A DNA stretch of 64,000 nt from Methanoregulaceae archaeon (lineage in GTDB: Archaea; Halobacteriota; Methanomicrobia; Methanomicrobiales; Methanospirillaceae): assembly GCA_015660965.1 (NCBI GenBank), contig JACTVG010000001.1, positions 1-64,000 on the forward strand, read 5' to 3'. Below the pieces are notes generated by a model. The model made no database searches and was not told the DNA's origin. It worked only from the letters and a program-made list of their open reading frames with translations. Positions 25,524 through 35,744 of the stretch are shown piece after piece. Positions within the stretch are counted from its first letter, which is position 1, and each line of letters begins with the position of its first letter. Made by a program: the position numbers and the translations under genes.

Positions 25524-25590
25524 ATCCGAAAGGTTCCATATCCAATAAACAACGTATTTTTCAAGAAATCCGGTTAAGGAAAGAGCTGTA

Positions 25591-26655
25591 ATGTCACCTG
25601 ATAGTGTCTCACCAAATCGGTTGGTCATGGTCATTCACGGACCAGAGATATTTGATTCTGGTGAGGCAAAGTGGCTGATTGACCTACTCAAACCTTTTCG
25701 CACAATTGTCGCCGGCGTAATGGCAAGAACTGCAGCAGAAGAATCACGGCTCCCTTTAGAATTCCAAAGTAATCCTCCAAGTTATGTAATTCGGGATCTT
25801 GAAGGACCCGTGGTTCTTGCGAATCGGGGAAAGACTCCAGAATCAGGACAGATCTTTGGAGACATTGTTGCATCCCGTTTATACCAACAGGGGCTTGTTC
25901 AAATCGAATGCTCGAGTAAAACAATATTTGTCTGGGATGGTGGAGACGAGGAGCTTGCATCTACACTTTCACATCTCATGAGTTTCAGTTTAATACCAGC
26001 AAATAGTACTCGGTATGTTAATTCACAGGAACGTAAGATCCGAGGTTGTAGCCCTGGAGAAGCGGTCTATGTTAATGGAATCATTATCGGTCGTGCAACA
26101 TCGGAAACGGTTGTTTTAGAAAGGAAAGGTGGGAAGATCAATCCGGTAAGTGGACTTTCACCAAAAGTACACGGTCTTGAAAAGCTCGCTCGACAGGGTC
26201 CCGTCGAGCTTTCTAGAGCATGGTGTAAAAGTGGGGTTATTCGATCGGTATTACCTCATATTAATTCGAGAGCAGAAAAAAAAGGTAGGATTGTAGTTAT
26301 TGACCATTGTGGCCACGAAATTTATAGAAAGATTGGGAATACATGTTGCGGAGTACTAGCAATTGGTGACGACACTACTGCGGTGTCTGGGCATATCCTC
26401 GCTCACCGCGGTCTCCCAGTTTTAGGAATTGTAGATGGTGACCTTGATGCAATAGTCAAAGAATCCTTTGCTTCAGGTTCTGTCGTAATCGAAGTCTGTA
26501 ATGGGCGGGACGATGAATTGGGATTGGAAGTGGCCACAATGATAACTTCTTCTTCGGTTTCCTGGGATGAATGGGTTAATACTGTGTTAAAGGTCTTAGG
26601 AGATCGGGTGAAAATAGTGGTCGATACGCGTGACCAACGTAATGCAATGCGCTGA
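25591..26655 (+). CDS. DUF2117-like archaeal protein
   Basis: 354 aa. Features include VMVIHGPEIFDSGEAKWLI near the N-terminus, GVMARTAAEESRLPLEF, and VVLANRGKTPESGQIFGDIVASRL. A C-terminal part has VVIDHCGHEIYRKIG, AIGDDTTAVSGHILAHRGLP and LGIVDGDLDAIV. This matches, from memory, a conserved methanogen-enriched family of unknown function (DUF2117). The C-terminal aspartates in GDDTTA and DGDLD suggest nucleotide or metal binding. It overlaps the nreA gene by 14 bp and is probably co-transcribed with it. Confidence 0.65.
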   Translation: MSPDSVSPNRLVMVIHGPEIFDSGEAKWLIDLLKPFRTIVAGVMARTAAEESRLPLEFQSNPPSYVIRDLEGPVVLANRGKTPESGQIFGDIVASRLYQQGLVQIECSSKTIFVWDGGDEELASTLSHLMSFSLIPANSTRYVNSQERKIRGCSPGEAVYVNGIIIGRATSETVVLERKGGKINPVSGLSPKVHGLEKLARQGPVELSRAWCKSGVIRSVLPHINSRAEKKGRIVVIDHCGHEIYRKIGNTCCGVLAIGDDTTAVSGHILAHRGLPVLGIVDGDLDAIVKESFASGSVVIEVCNGRDDELGLEVATMITSSSVSWDEWVNTVLKVLGDRVKIVVDTRDQRNAMR

Positions 26656-27784
26656 GTGCAAAGGAAAAGGGTTGTGCGGACTCCCCCGTTGTCCTATTAC
26701 TAGTCGTTTCTACGCCCAGCTTTCGGTCAAACCAGTTAGTAGCTACCAAGGCAGTTCACCGTCTGTCTTTATGGGCAGTTATAGGTACCCCGATATTCGT
26801 GGTGGGCCTTTACTTATTGATGACAGTGACCACCCACCTGATTGGCTATCGCGAGGGTTAGGTATTGAGGATATAGTAGAGATCCGTGCACGAACAATCC
26901 GCGGAAGTTCAGGTGTTTCTCGGTATTCTGAACATCTTCAAGAAATTGCACTATCCGCTCGGCCGATTGATGTGGAAATTGGGTTTGAACGACCAATTAA
27001 TTTCGATCTATCCTTTGATGGTACTATTGCTCCAATAGGATTTTCAGGACCAATTCGCACTTTCGATGTGATTGGTAATGCTATTCCTGAAAAGGCAGTG
27101 GATAGAGTTACTTCTGATACTGATCTTCCGGCAACAGACGCTTGCCTAACGCTCATGAAGTCAGGTGTTGATGTATACAGAATTGCAAATTTGATGACTG
27201 CAGGGCTTCTGGGTAAACGACGGCGCTTCGTTCCTACGCGATGGGCAATTACCGCAGTCGATGATACGATAAGTATTCAAATGAAACGTCAGATTTCAAA
27301 ATTCCCCCCATTGGAGGGGATCGAGTTCTTCTCTGGAGAATTGTTTGGAAACCGAATTGCTTGTTTTTTAGTTCCTGGTGATTGGAGATATGAGATGATT
27401 GAGATCTGGGAACGGCACTCACTCTGGGGCGGTGAGGAAGATGTGGTAGTGGAAGATAGAGAAGGGCTGGTTAAGCGAAATTATTCGCCCATCTCAGGTG
27501 CCTATTATTCAGCACGACTTGGAGCCTGTGAATATCTGATGAAAATAAAAAAGTCAGCACGCGTAATTTTGGTTCGGAAGGTCTCGTCAGAATACTGGGC
27601 GCCATTGGGTACATGGGTTATTCGTGAGGCGACACGGAACGCAATGGCAAACCTTCCTATTATATGCCCTTCAATTGATTCAGCCGTACAGCAAGTATCT
27701 GCTGTAATGGGATCAGATCAGTGGCTACGATATAGCACACTCCTTACCGAGCTACGAACGCAGAGAACCCTCTCTCAATTCTGA
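26642..27784 (+). CDS. nreA: Archaeal DNA repair protein NreA
   Basis: About 380 aa. The N-terminal zinc motif is [19 protein letters not shown] (Cys3, 6, 12, 17). The long N-domain has [15 protein letters not shown] and the C-domain has [16 protein letters not shown]. It ends in QRTLSQF, a PCNA-interacting (PIP-like) motif typical of Nre proteins, which act in DNA damage tolerance in archaea. The ATG at 26642 is chosen over the GTG at 26630. It ends convergently with the DNA ligase gene with a 10-bp overlap. Confidence 0.88.
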   Translation: MQCAECKGKGLCGLPRCPITSRFYAQLSVKPVSSYQGSSPSVFMGSYRYPDIRGGPLLIDDSDHPPDWLSRGLGIEDIVEIRARTIRGSSGVSRYSEHLQEIALSARPIDVEIGFERPINFDLSFDGTIAPIGFSGPIRTFDVIGNAIPEKAVDRVTSDTDLPATDACLTLMKSGVDVYRIANLMTAGLLGKRRRFVPTRWAITAVDDTISIQMKRQISKFPPLEGIEFFSGELFGNRIACFLVPGDWRYEMIEIWERHSLWGGEEDVVVEDREGLVKRNYSPISGAYYSARLGACEYLMKIKKSARVILVRKVSSEYWAPLGTWVIREATRNAMANLPIICPSIDSAVQQVSAVMGSDQWLRYSTLLTELRTQRTLSQF

Positions 27785-29433
27785 GACGGTGTCTGCTGTC
27801 GGCTCTTTGATTGTCTCTGATATCTGTCTCTGATACCTTCTAACGTCTCGACATCTGTGATACCTTTATCATCACGCACTCGTACAAACCGAGGGAACCT
27901 GAGGGCAAAACCGCCTTCATATGTAGGACTAATTTGGATTTCCGAATATCCCACCTCAAAGACGAGCTTTGGCTCGAACGTAACTTCTTTTCCCATATGG
28001 GAAATGATAGATTCCTTTAAAATATCGTAAACTTCTGCCAGTTGTTCGTCAGAAAAACCAGTAGCGACCCGACTTAAAGGAATTAGTTTATCTTCGCTCT
28101 GACAAGCGACAAGAAACGATCCAAACAGATGAGCTCGTTTTCCCTCTCCCCACTCAGCGCCAATTACTGCGACATCAAGTGTATCAACCTCTGGTTTAAT
28201 CTTGATCCAGTTCTTCCCTCGTTGTCCGGGTGAATAGACGGATGAAAGCACTTTTAGCATTAGTCCTTCATGCCCAGCATCGAGCGCTGCTTGATAAGTC
28301 TGTTCGATGACTTTAACATCGTCACTCACAACTTGCGGTGCAACAAAAAATTTTAATGTACTTCCGAGTAGCTTTCGACGTTCAGAAAAGGGGAGGCCGA
28401 TCAATGTTTTTCCATCAAGATAAAGGAGATCAAAAGCATTAGGTACCAAGCTGATCGCCTCCTGAGCCTCCGCTATATCATGTTTTCTTCGGAAACGTTT
28501 TAGTACAGATTGGAATGGCATCGGTCGATCATTTTTGATTGCGATTACCTCTCCATCAATAATCACATCATGATCGGTTGCTCCTCGGAGCTGTTCTATC
28601 ACATCGGGAAGTGCAGCACTGACTTCCTCAAGTCTTCGGGAATACATCCGGCACCACTCACCTTTTTTATGGAATTGGAACCGAGAACCGTCATACTTAA
28701 ACTCAGCAGCGATCTTACCGTGATCGGTAATCATGTCTCCAATTGTTCCCTGTTGGGCAAGCATCATGCGGACCGGATGGAAAATTGTTATCTGAACTTC
28801 TTTGAGTGTATTGGGTTCAATTTTCGAAAGACGCGCAACTTCCCCAAGATCGTTCAAAGCTTGAGTCGCATGTTCTACAAGCCCAGAATCTACATTGAAT
28901 GCCTTTACGATTGCTTCGCGAACACTTCCCTCCCCCACACCTATTCGGAGTTCTTCCAACATGATTCTGGCTAGATATCTACCTTCGAGCGGGGAAGCAT
29001 TGCCAAGCAATTGACGTACAACGAGTGACTTTTCGCGTTGGGATTTCTTACCCTCCTGAGATGCGATTCCAACAAGACCGCGGTAGACTCTCACAAGGTC
29101 AACTTGTTCTCTAAAAAAAGTGGTTTGGGTCTTTGTTGCAAGCAACTCTTCCACAGCATGACCGACATCACCTGTCTTATTGATAGTCTCTAGAACGACC
29201 TCCTTTTTTACACCGGCGAGATAGCCGATTGCTTCATAGAGAAGGTTCGGCCCAATCCCCAGTTTTGCTTGGCACCAATCGGGAAAAATCCTCCCCATAA
29301 TAAACCTTACAAAAATGGGGAGCTCTTCATCAGTAAGAGAAGGTAGCTCTTTACTGATAATATCAATAATTTCGAGTCTACCCGCTATGCCTTCCAACCG
29401 TTCGCAACATCGCGAAAATTCAATAAAGAGCAT
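27775..29433 (-). CDS. lig: ATP-dependent DNA ligase
   Basis: About 552 aa, normal for archaeal replicative ligases. The adenylation motif is [12 protein letters not shown] (Lys246). Other nucleotidyltransferase motifs follow: [28 protein letters not shown] and WIKIKPE. An N-terminal DNA-binding helical domain (1-215) and a C-terminal OB domain are present. The ATG at 29433 (MLFIEFSRC) follows AGAAGGGACGAA and is preferred to the upstream in-frame ATG at 29454. It seals nicks in Okazaki-fragment joining and repair. Confidence 0.93.
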   Translation of the reverse strand: MLFIEFSRCCERLEGIAGRLEIIDIISKELPSLTDEELPIFVRFIMGRIFPDWCQAKLGIGPNLLYEAIGYLAGVKKEVVLETINKTGDVGHAVEELLATKTQTTFFREQVDLVRVYRGLVGIASQEGKKSQREKSLVVRQLLGNASPLEGRYLARIMLEELRIGVGEGSVREAIVKAFNVDSGLVEHATQALNDLGEVARLSKIEPNTLKEVQITIFHPVRMMLAQQGTIGDMITDHGKIAAEFKYDGSRFQFHKKGEWCRMYSRRLEEVSAALPDVIEQLRGATDHDVIIDGEVIAIKNDRPMPFQSVLKRFRRKHDIAEAQEAISLVPNAFDLLYLDGKTLIGLPFSERRKLLGSTLKFFVAPQVVSDDVKVIEQTYQAALDAGHEGLMLKVLSSVYSPGQRGKNWIKIKPEVDTLDVAVIGAEWGEGKRAHLFGSFLVACQSEDKLIPLSRVATGFSDEQLAEVYDILKESIISHMGKEVTFEPKLVFEVGYSEIQISPTYEGGFALRFPRFVRVRDDKGITDVETLEGIRDRYQRQSKSRQQTPSQN

Positions 29434-29590
29434 TTCGTCCCTTCTCTCATTCACTTATCGAGAAATTAAATTAACGATACATTTCTCAACATAGTTACAA
29501 TATCTCGAATTTAAGCATACAATCGCCAATCGTCTCATTTTTTTGGGTTTTCTCTAAAAACTTATTATGGTATAAGATGAAGGTTACATT

Positions 29591-30784
29591 ATGAGCGAGG
29601 AATGGCAACCCGATGCGATCCTCAAGATGAAAACCAATCAACTTAAAAGAGAGTTTTTTGATTACATTGAAAAAAATATTGAAAAAATCGAATCCAACGT
29701 CCCTGTCTTTTTTGGTCATGTGGTTGCCTCTTTAGATAATTCGTTACCTAATCTCCAAGACGAACCCTACGACAAGTTCATTGATGCCCTTGCTATGAAG
29801 ATTCTGGAAACCAGTAAAAAGATCGATGACATTCCATTTACCGAGCGACTTTTTGATTATGCAATGCGTAACAAGCGCGGGAAAAAAGGCAAAGCATTTT
29901 ATGATATCATACTCGGAATGCGAATGATTCATAATGGCAGATGCTCGGATGCAATTGAACAATTAAAGAAATACCGAAGTCTTGATGCTACTATTTGTCC
30001 AGCAATTGCCTATTGTTACTTTACTCTTTCAAATCAGCAGAAACAAGTCGGAAAAGACGATTCTTCAGGCCTTCCAAATGAAATGATGCTAGCCGCCCGC
30101 GAACAAATGATTGAACTCACTCGTTTGAATCCGCCAGTAAATAAACTAAAGGAACAGGAAATATTGGAGGATGCCAGGACCACGAAGATTTTTTGGTTTA
30201 TGCTTAAAAATGCAATCGAGTGGTTCCCGGACGAGCGGCAATTCTTTCGAATCGGGATAAAAAAAGCGACCTTGGATGGAAACTTAGATGTTAAGGAGGA
30301 ACTGTTAAACATCGCTGTTGAGCGATTCTATGACGATATGGATTTTTTAAGAGAGATGTATCGTCTCCGGTTCGAACAACGCAATGCAGGCGGATTGGCT
30401 GGAATTGTTAAACAAATGACGCAGCAGTTCCCTGATGATCTTGAACCTATTTATTATGGTCTTAAACTTTCGATAATTACTGCACGAAATGAAACATATT
30501 CCAAATTTAGGAAAATGGCTCTCTCGAAAAATATGCCACCTAATATTTTTCTTTTCCTTGATTTTGCATTTGAGCTGATGAGTGGCAAACAACATGAAGC
30601 ATCGGCTTGTCTCGATGAGATTAAGCAAAAGTTCGGATCCCACCATTTCTATGTGATGTTGCTTGACTACGTGATGCAAGATTTTCTTTCGGAAGATGAG
30701 AAAAAGATCAAGAAAGCAAAAAAAACAATGATCGATTCTCTCGATAATTACTGTATGAGGTTTTTGAAGATCAAAACCTTGTAA
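29591..30784 (+). CDS. Helical-repeat (TPR-like) hypothetical protein
   Basis: 397 aa, highly helical and charged, no signal peptide. Repeat-like helices are seen at RLFDYAMRNKRGKKGKAFYD, AIEQLKKYRSLDATICPAIA and KMALSKNMPPNIFLFLDFAF. The C-terminus is basic (KKIKKAKKTMIDSLDNY). It resembles Sel1/TPR-type scaffold proteins, but no domain is clear. It is divergent from the ligase gene across 136 bp. Function unknown. Confidence 0.6.
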   Translation: MSEEWQPDAILKMKTNQLKREFFDYIEKNIEKIESNVPVFFGHVVASLDNSLPNLQDEPYDKFIDALAMKILETSKKIDDIPFTERLFDYAMRNKRGKKGKAFYDIILGMRMIHNGRCSDAIEQLKKYRSLDATICPAIAYCYFTLSNQQKQVGKDDSSGLPNEMMLAAREQMIELTRLNPPVNKLKEQEILEDARTTKIFWFMLKNAIEWFPDERQFFRIGIKKATLDGNLDVKEELLNIAVERFYDDMDFLREMYRLRFEQRNAGGLAGIVKQMTQQFPDDLEPIYYGLKLSIITARNETYSKFRKMALSKNMPPNIFLFLDFAFELMSGKQHEASACLDEIKQKFGSHHFYVMLLDYVMQDFLSEDEKKIKKAKKTMIDSLDNYCMRFLKIKTL

Positions 30785-30842
30785 CTATCCATGTATTCAA
30801 TCAGCTTATAGAAAATCTCAAATTCAGTTCTTTAATTGATAA

Positions 30843-31631
30843 TCAAAGTTGCAATACTTGAGGACAAACTTCTGAAGTTCCCGATTGAGTTGCAATTATG
30901 AGTGTAGTCTCATCATAGAGTAAACCAAGACCGTCTCTTGCACCCGCTCTTGCTTTGTCTGGTGTATTATTCACTTCGCTCAAATGCGCAAGCACGAATT
31001 TATGTACATCCTTTGCTAATGTCCGAACACAACGAGAGGCTGCCTCATTGGAAAGGTGTCCTCTTGCCGAGCGGATTCGACGTTTGAGCGATTCCGGGTA
31101 AGGTCCGTTTTTCAACATTACCGGACAATGGTTACTCTCAAGGACGACCCCATCACATCGTTGAAAAATAGCAAGTATTCGGTCGGTGATGATTCCTGTA
31201 TCGGTACAACAGCCAAATCGAATGCCGTTTTCTTTGATGTAAAATCCACATGGTTCATTGGCGTCATGTGAAGTAGCGAACGGTTCAATTATGAAGTTCT
31301 CAATATTCACTTTCTCGTGATATTTGCAGGTATGGATATCAATAGAGTGTTCGGATATTCGACGGTAGTTCATGAAATCATATAATGTGCCCTCAGTGGC
31401 GTATATTGGAATATTTAAGCGCCGTGAAAGGACATCTACTCCGGCAATATGATCCCCGTGTTCATGGGTAACAAGAATAGCACGGATATTATCTGGTTTT
31501 TTTCCTGCCCGTGCTATACGAAGCAGTGTTTCTTTCGCGGAAAGTCCTACATCTATTAACAGATCACCATCAGAACCTTCGATTAGTAAGCAATTGCCTT
31601 TACTCCCGCTGGCAAGAATGGTGCACTGCAT
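30843..31631 (-). CDS. MBL-fold metallo-hydrolase (YycJ/WalJ-like)
   Basis: 262 aa. The metal motif HEHGDH (THEHGDHIAG, about residue 55) identifies the metallo-beta-lactamase fold. It starts MQCTILASGSKGNCLLIE, and later ESNHCPVMLKNG and RGHLSNEAAS fit the YycJ-type subgroup of predicted nucleases. The bacterial member is linked to DNA repair or cell-wall signalling and has 5'-3' exonuclease activity. The archaeal role is unknown. Transcribed alone. Confidence 0.85.
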   Translation of the reverse strand: MQCTILASGSKGNCLLIEGSDGDLLIDVGLSAKETLLRIARAGKKPDNIRAILVTHEHGDHIAGVDVLSRRLNIPIYATEGTLYDFMNYRRISEHSIDIHTCKYHEKVNIENFIIEPFATSHDANEPCGFYIKENGIRFGCCTDTGIITDRILAIFQRCDGVVLESNHCPVMLKNGPYPESLKRRIRSARGHLSNEAASRCVRTLAKDVHKFVLAHLSEVNNTPDKARAGARDGLGLLYDETTLIIATQSGTSEVCPQVLQL

Positions 31632-31759
31632 TATAAGAGAGTTTAGGATCTGGTAGTATTAACGTAGTGGCACAATTACAAACTTGTTTTGTTAAAACGT
31701 TCTTTCAAAAAGATTGTATCTCGTCAATTAAAATGTGTTTAGATCTTCTTTTTATTGCC

Positions 31760-32842
31760 TTACCGATCAGGAATTACGTGGACAGCAGTGGCTTTTATTG
31801 TTGCCATTACTTGTTTACCTGGTGATAGATGTAAGTCATCGGATGATTGTCGAGTTATTAGTGCAGTAATAGAGACACCGCAATCAACCTTGACGCGAGT
31901 AAATGGTCCGTATGGTAAAAGATGAGTGATTGTTCCTGGAAGGCAATTTCTTGCACTACTTGTAGTTGGACAAGTATCAGGAAGTGACAGTGTCACTTCC
32001 TCGGGACGAATACAAAGAGTCACCTGCTGTCCGGGTGAAATATTTGTCACTGCCTGAATCCTGACGTCACGAACCGCTATTGTCGCAAGGTTGTTATCAT
32101 TTGATTCTACGACACTTTCACGGATAGGATCAATACCGACGAATACAGCGATTGCTCGGTTTACCGGGTGGTAAAATATCTCAATTAGATTCCCTACCTG
32201 AACCAACTGCCCGCTCATCATTACACCCATTCGGTTAGCGAGTCGTTGTCCCTGTGACATATCATGGGTTGCAATGATAACTGTTGTTTTTTTATCTCGA
32301 TTGATTTTTACGATCAGATCCTCAATAATTTCAGTTGAAAGGGGGTCAAGGTTTGCTGTGGGCTCATCAAGAAGAAGCACCTCAGGATTTAATACAAGTG
32401 CACGAGCGATTGCGACACGCTGCATTTCGCCCCCAGAAAGTGTTACGGCCTTCCTCCGGGAAAAGTTGGAGAGACCGACCATTTCCAATGCTGATGCAAC
32501 TCTCATTTGGATTTGGTCTCTTGGCACTCTGCGGAACTCAAGTCCAAACGAAACATTCTGCTCTACACTTGTATTTAGCACCGCTGGTTTCTGGAAGACC
32601 ATCGCCATACTTCTGCGAATCGAACGACGTTCATTTTCATGACCGTCCGTTAGCATACCGTCAAAAGTAATGGAACCTTTTGTCGGGCGATCGAGTAGGT
32701 TGATTAAGCGTAGCAATGTAGTCTTACCGCTACCAGAAGGGCCAATGAGGGTAAAGATCTCACCATTCCGAATCTCAAGATCAATCCCATGTATTACCTC
32801 ACGCCTGCCAAATTGGTGTGAAAGACCCGTTATTCGGATCAT
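31760..32842 (-). CDS. tupC: Tungstate/molybdate ABC transporter, ATPase subunit
   Basis: 360 aa. Walker A GPSGSGKTT, Q-loop MVFQKPAVL, signature LSGGEMQRVAIARAL and Walker B VLLLDEPTANLDP are intact. The extra C-terminal part (about 235-360) contains two OB/TOBE-type segments (TLCIRPEEV and RVKVDCGVSITALIT). These occur in oxyanion importers and can bind molybdate or tungstate for feedback control. The ATG at 32842 overlaps the permease stop by 4 bp. The symbol is by analogy with tup/wtp systems. Confidence 0.85.
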   Translation of the reverse strand: MIRITGLSHQFGRREVIHGIDLEIRNGEIFTLIGPSGSGKTTLLRLINLLDRPTKGSITFDGMLTDGHENERRSIRRSMAMVFQKPAVLNTSVEQNVSFGLEFRRVPRDQIQMRVASALEMVGLSNFSRRKAVTLSGGEMQRVAIARALVLNPEVLLLDEPTANLDPLSTEIIEDLIVKINRDKKTTVIIATHDMSQGQRLANRMGVMMSGQLVQVGNLIEIFYHPVNRAIAVFVGIDPIRESVVESNDNNLATIAVRDVRIQAVTNISPGQQVTLCIRPEEVTLSLPDTCPTTSSARNCLPGTITHLLPYGPFTRVKVDCGVSITALITRQSSDDLHLSPGKQVMATIKATAVHVIPDR

Positions 32843-33576
32843 GCTTGCGGACCCCCTCTCACTCTATCAGACTCTGTAAGTGCACCTGAAGTTATAAAAT
32901 TCATAATAAGTACAACCACAAGCGCTATCAGAAGTAAGATAATTCCGAGTGCGATGGAAAGCCCAAAGTTCCCCATACCGGTCTCTAATGCAATGGACGT
33001 GGTAAGAACACGGGTCTCGCCTCTAATGTTGCCACCGATCATCATTGCCACCCCAACCTCAGAAATAGCTCGACCAAATCCGAGAATTATCCCTCCAAGA
33101 ATCGCAAAACGGGCTTCCAGTATGATTTGTGTAATGTTCTGGAATTCTGTTGCACCGAGTGAAACCAAAGTCTCGCGGATATTTCGATCAACACCAGATA
33201 AAGCGCTTATTGTGAGTCCGGTCATGATTGGCAGAATGAGAACAGTCTGCCCAATTATCATACCTACAGGAGAAAAAAGAAGCTCAAGGACCCCAAAAGG
33301 TCCAGACCGTGAGATGAGTAAGTATACAACAAGTCCGATTATAACTGTTGGAACGGAATACAGTGTCTGGATGATTGTTATTAGAACTCGTTTTCCTCGA
33401 AATTCCCGGAAGTGAATAAGGCCACCAAACGGTATTGCAATAAGTGTGCTGATTATTGTGGCAGACAGTGATATGAACAAAGAAAGTTCAGTAACTTGAA
33501 GAAGTTCTGGATCAAGTGAGACGATTAATTGGAACGCTTGAATAATGCCGTCAATAATCTCCAGCAATTCGACCAC
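32839..33576 (-). CDS. tupB: Tungstate/molybdate ABC transporter, permease
   Basis: 245 aa with about six membrane helices. The cytoplasmic coupling (EAA) loop is EFQNITQIILEARFAILGGIILGFGRAISEVG. The sequence and length match TupB-type permeases, including the opening ELSLFISLSATIISTLIAIPFGG segment. It forms a dimer in the membrane with the ATPase encoded immediately downstream. Only one permease gene is present although the binding protein has two ligand-binding halves. Confidence 0.85.
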   Translation of the reverse strand: MVELLEIIDGIIQAFQLIVSLDPELLQVTELSLFISLSATIISTLIAIPFGGLIHFREFRGKRVLITIIQTLYSVPTVIIGLVVYLLISRSGPFGVLELLFSPVGMIIGQTVLILPIMTGLTISALSGVDRNIRETLVSLGATEFQNITQIILEARFAILGGIILGFGRAISEVGVAMMIGGNIRGETRVLTTSIALETGMGNFGLSIALGIILLLIALVVVLIMNFITSGALTESDRVRGGPQA

Positions 33577-33703
33577 CAGGAATTCTAATCATCAATGGTG
33601 AGAATGGAATTAAAAAGGAGGATATGTGGTGACATTTGACGTCATCACCTCATAGCCTTCTTCTGTTTAGGTTGCTTATTCTGTGAATTTAACCCTTTTC
33701 CGA

Positions 33704-35665
33704 CTAGGTCTTGATAGTAACCATTGGTTTGAGGGTAATCGGTACGTTGTCGTATCCCTCAGCCGGCGTGATCGGGGTCTGACCATCCGCATTGAGTATT
33801 GTCTGTCCGTCACTGCTAATGAGTAGTTTCACAAATTCATTACCCAGATCTGGATTACGTGCAAACCCAGGAACGGTAACTGCATAAATAATTGGCATTC
33901 CGGTTTCCGTTATCGTATCAAAGCCTGATGGGCGCTTCACCTTTACAGTCTGGTATCGGTCCATCATCGAAGGATCAGAAAGATCAATCTCTGGTGGTAG
34001 TGTAATGTATTTGAAGCCGTTTTGGATGGCGATACTGCTGTATTCGAAAGCATAGTCTACTTTCCCAGATTTGAGCAAGGGGGCGATGTCAGGGCCTGTC
34101 GCAGTAATTATAAGTTTCTTTCCATCGGGTGATGGATTAGTCGCGTCAATTGTCCTCATTGCACCATCCACAGTTTCTGTCATTTTGCTGTAAGGAGCAA
34201 TGACTTTGTTGAAGATGTTGGAGTCACCGTACTTCCGCTCAGCAAGTGCAATGGTCATAAGCGAACGATATCCTGCCGGATCAGATCTCGGATCACTTAT
34301 AGCAACCTTCACGGTTGGGTCTTCAAGAACCGTATACCAATTGTCTGCATTCACACTCGTTGCACCTTTGCTCTGGTCAGTGTAGCAGAGCACCATTACG
34401 TTCTTTGCAAAGTCAATGTAGAAACTCGCATTCTTCGGGTACATGTATTTGGGTATTAGTGAATAATCGGCACTTGCGAGGACATCGGCTTTCTGGTTGG
34501 ACTTTGTGATCTTATCGATAATCGCGCCACTCCCACCAGAGAACAGCTGAACATCCACATTTGGATGAGCCTTTTCAAATGCTTTTTCTAATTTTCCAAA
34601 TGAGCTCTGGAGACTACCTGCATGGTATATCTTCAAGGGACGGGTTGCAGTTGCCGGTGTTGTGAAGTCTGCAGTTACTCCTAATGGGACGCCAGCGGTC
34701 ATTGGTGTGAACAGTCCCTTTCCGTACTTATCAACCCCGTAATTTCCAATATCCTTCAATGTATCAGGTGAGATAAGGAAGTTGACAAATGTATTAGCCA
34801 AAGCAATTTTGTCTGGGTTCGGATTGTTCGGATAAACAGTCATGACACTGTATACGTTCATCAAGCTTGACCCTTTTGTCACAAGCGGCACAAGGTCCAA
34901 TTTACTCTTATAGGCAAGGAATGTACCTTCATCAGTCAATGTGTAAGCGTCTTTTTCGCTTGCCATTTGAAGAGTCTCTCCCATACCCTTTCCGGCTTCG
35001 ATATACCATTTGCCAGATTTTTCAACATCGGTAGCGTATTTGTATCCTGCATTGCTCCAAATCTTCTGTTCTGCAGTGTGCGTGCCTGAGCCATCGCCTC
35101 TAGATACAAACATCACTTTGGCGTTTCCTGCTTTTCCCATTGTTAAAATGGTCTTAAAAGCATCCTCTGGAGACATGTCTTTGATTCCAGCTGGATCATC
35201 GGCCGGACCAACAATCTCAAAGTAGTTATAGGCAAATGAGCGGCGGTTCAACCCATATCCATCTTCAAGGAATGCCATTTCACTAGATGGCGAATGGACG
35301 AGCAGGACATCAGCATCACCCGCCTCTGCTAACTGAATTGCCTTACCAGTTCCCTGTGATGTGATGAGAAGATCAATATTATACTTTGCCTCGAATTTTG
35401 GCTTAAGATAATCGAGCAATCCCGTATCATACAAGCTTGTTGTAGTCGCAAGCAAGAGCTTTTGTCTGGGGCCTGTCGCTGCAGGTACACCAGCTTGCTG
35501 TGGCGGTGCCGCGGTTGTTTCAACGTTGACAACAGCACTCTGTGGGGTCGTGACAACGTTAGTAGGTGTTTGACCGGGTTGTGTAGTCGTACAACCTGCA
35601 ATGATCACCCCTCCGATAAGGAGAAGCAAAAGCAATATTACAGAATATCTAAAGGAGTCCCTCAT
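33704..35665 (-). CDS. Fused tungstate-binding lipoprotein (TupA-like plus WtpA-like)
   Basis: About 653 aa from ATG 35665 (MRDSFRYSVILL); a TTG at 35689 is possible but less likely. A lipobox IIAGC follows the signal segment. The first half (about 60-330) is TupA-like: LLLATTTSLYDTGLLDYLKP, GTGKAIQLAEAGDADVLLVH and FVSRGDGSGTHTAEQKIW. A linker leads to the second half (about 340-650), which is WtpA/ModA-like: LKIYHAGSLQSSFGKLEKAF, FSGGSGAIIDKI, ADVLASADYSLIP and SDPRSDPAGYRS. Each half is a complete periplasmic-binding fold. Single-domain proteins are the norm, so this fusion is unusual. It feeds the adjacent permease/ATPase. Confidence 0.85.
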   Translation of the reverse strand: MRDSFRYSVILLLLLLIGGVIIAGCTTTQPGQTPTNVVTTPQSAVVNVETTAAPPQQAGVPAATGPRQKLLLATTTSLYDTGLLDYLKPKFEAKYNIDLLITSQGTGKAIQLAEAGDADVLLVHSPSSEMAFLEDGYGLNRRSFAYNYFEIVGPADDPAGIKDMSPEDAFKTILTMGKAGNAKVMFVSRGDGSGTHTAEQKIWSNAGYKYATDVEKSGKWYIEAGKGMGETLQMASEKDAYTLTDEGTFLAYKSKLDLVPLVTKGSSLMNVYSVMTVYPNNPNPDKIALANTFVNFLISPDTLKDIGNYGVDKYGKGLFTPMTAGVPLGVTADFTTPATATRPLKIYHAGSLQSSFGKLEKAFEKAHPNVDVQLFSGGSGAIIDKITKSNQKADVLASADYSLIPKYMYPKNASFYIDFAKNVMVLCYTDQSKGATSVNADNWYTVLEDPTVKVAISDPRSDPAGYRSLMTIALAERKYGDSNIFNKVIAPYSKMTETVDGAMRTIDATNPSPDGKKLIITATGPDIAPLLKSGKVDYAFEYSSIAIQNGFKYITLPPEIDLSDPSMMDRYQTVKVKRPSGFDTITETGMPIIYAVTVPGFARNPDLGNEFVKLLISSDGQTILNADGQTPITPAEGYDNVPITLKPMVTIKT

Positions 35666-35730
35666 AGTCTTCAATCCTTTTGCAAACAACGTAGTGATTA
35701 TTAATAGATATTAGTTCTTTTTTGAATTTG

Positions 35731-35741
35731 TAAATTTATAT
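35731..35741 (-). promoter_or_regulatory. TATA box candidate for the tungstate transporter operon
   Basis: On the minus strand TAATATAAATT lies about 65-75 bp upstream of the binding-protein start and directly next to the dyad at 35745-35775. A transcription start near 35707 would leave a leader of about 40 nt with AAAGGATTG before the ATG at 35665. Confidence 0.45.
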
Positions 35742-35744
35742 TAG

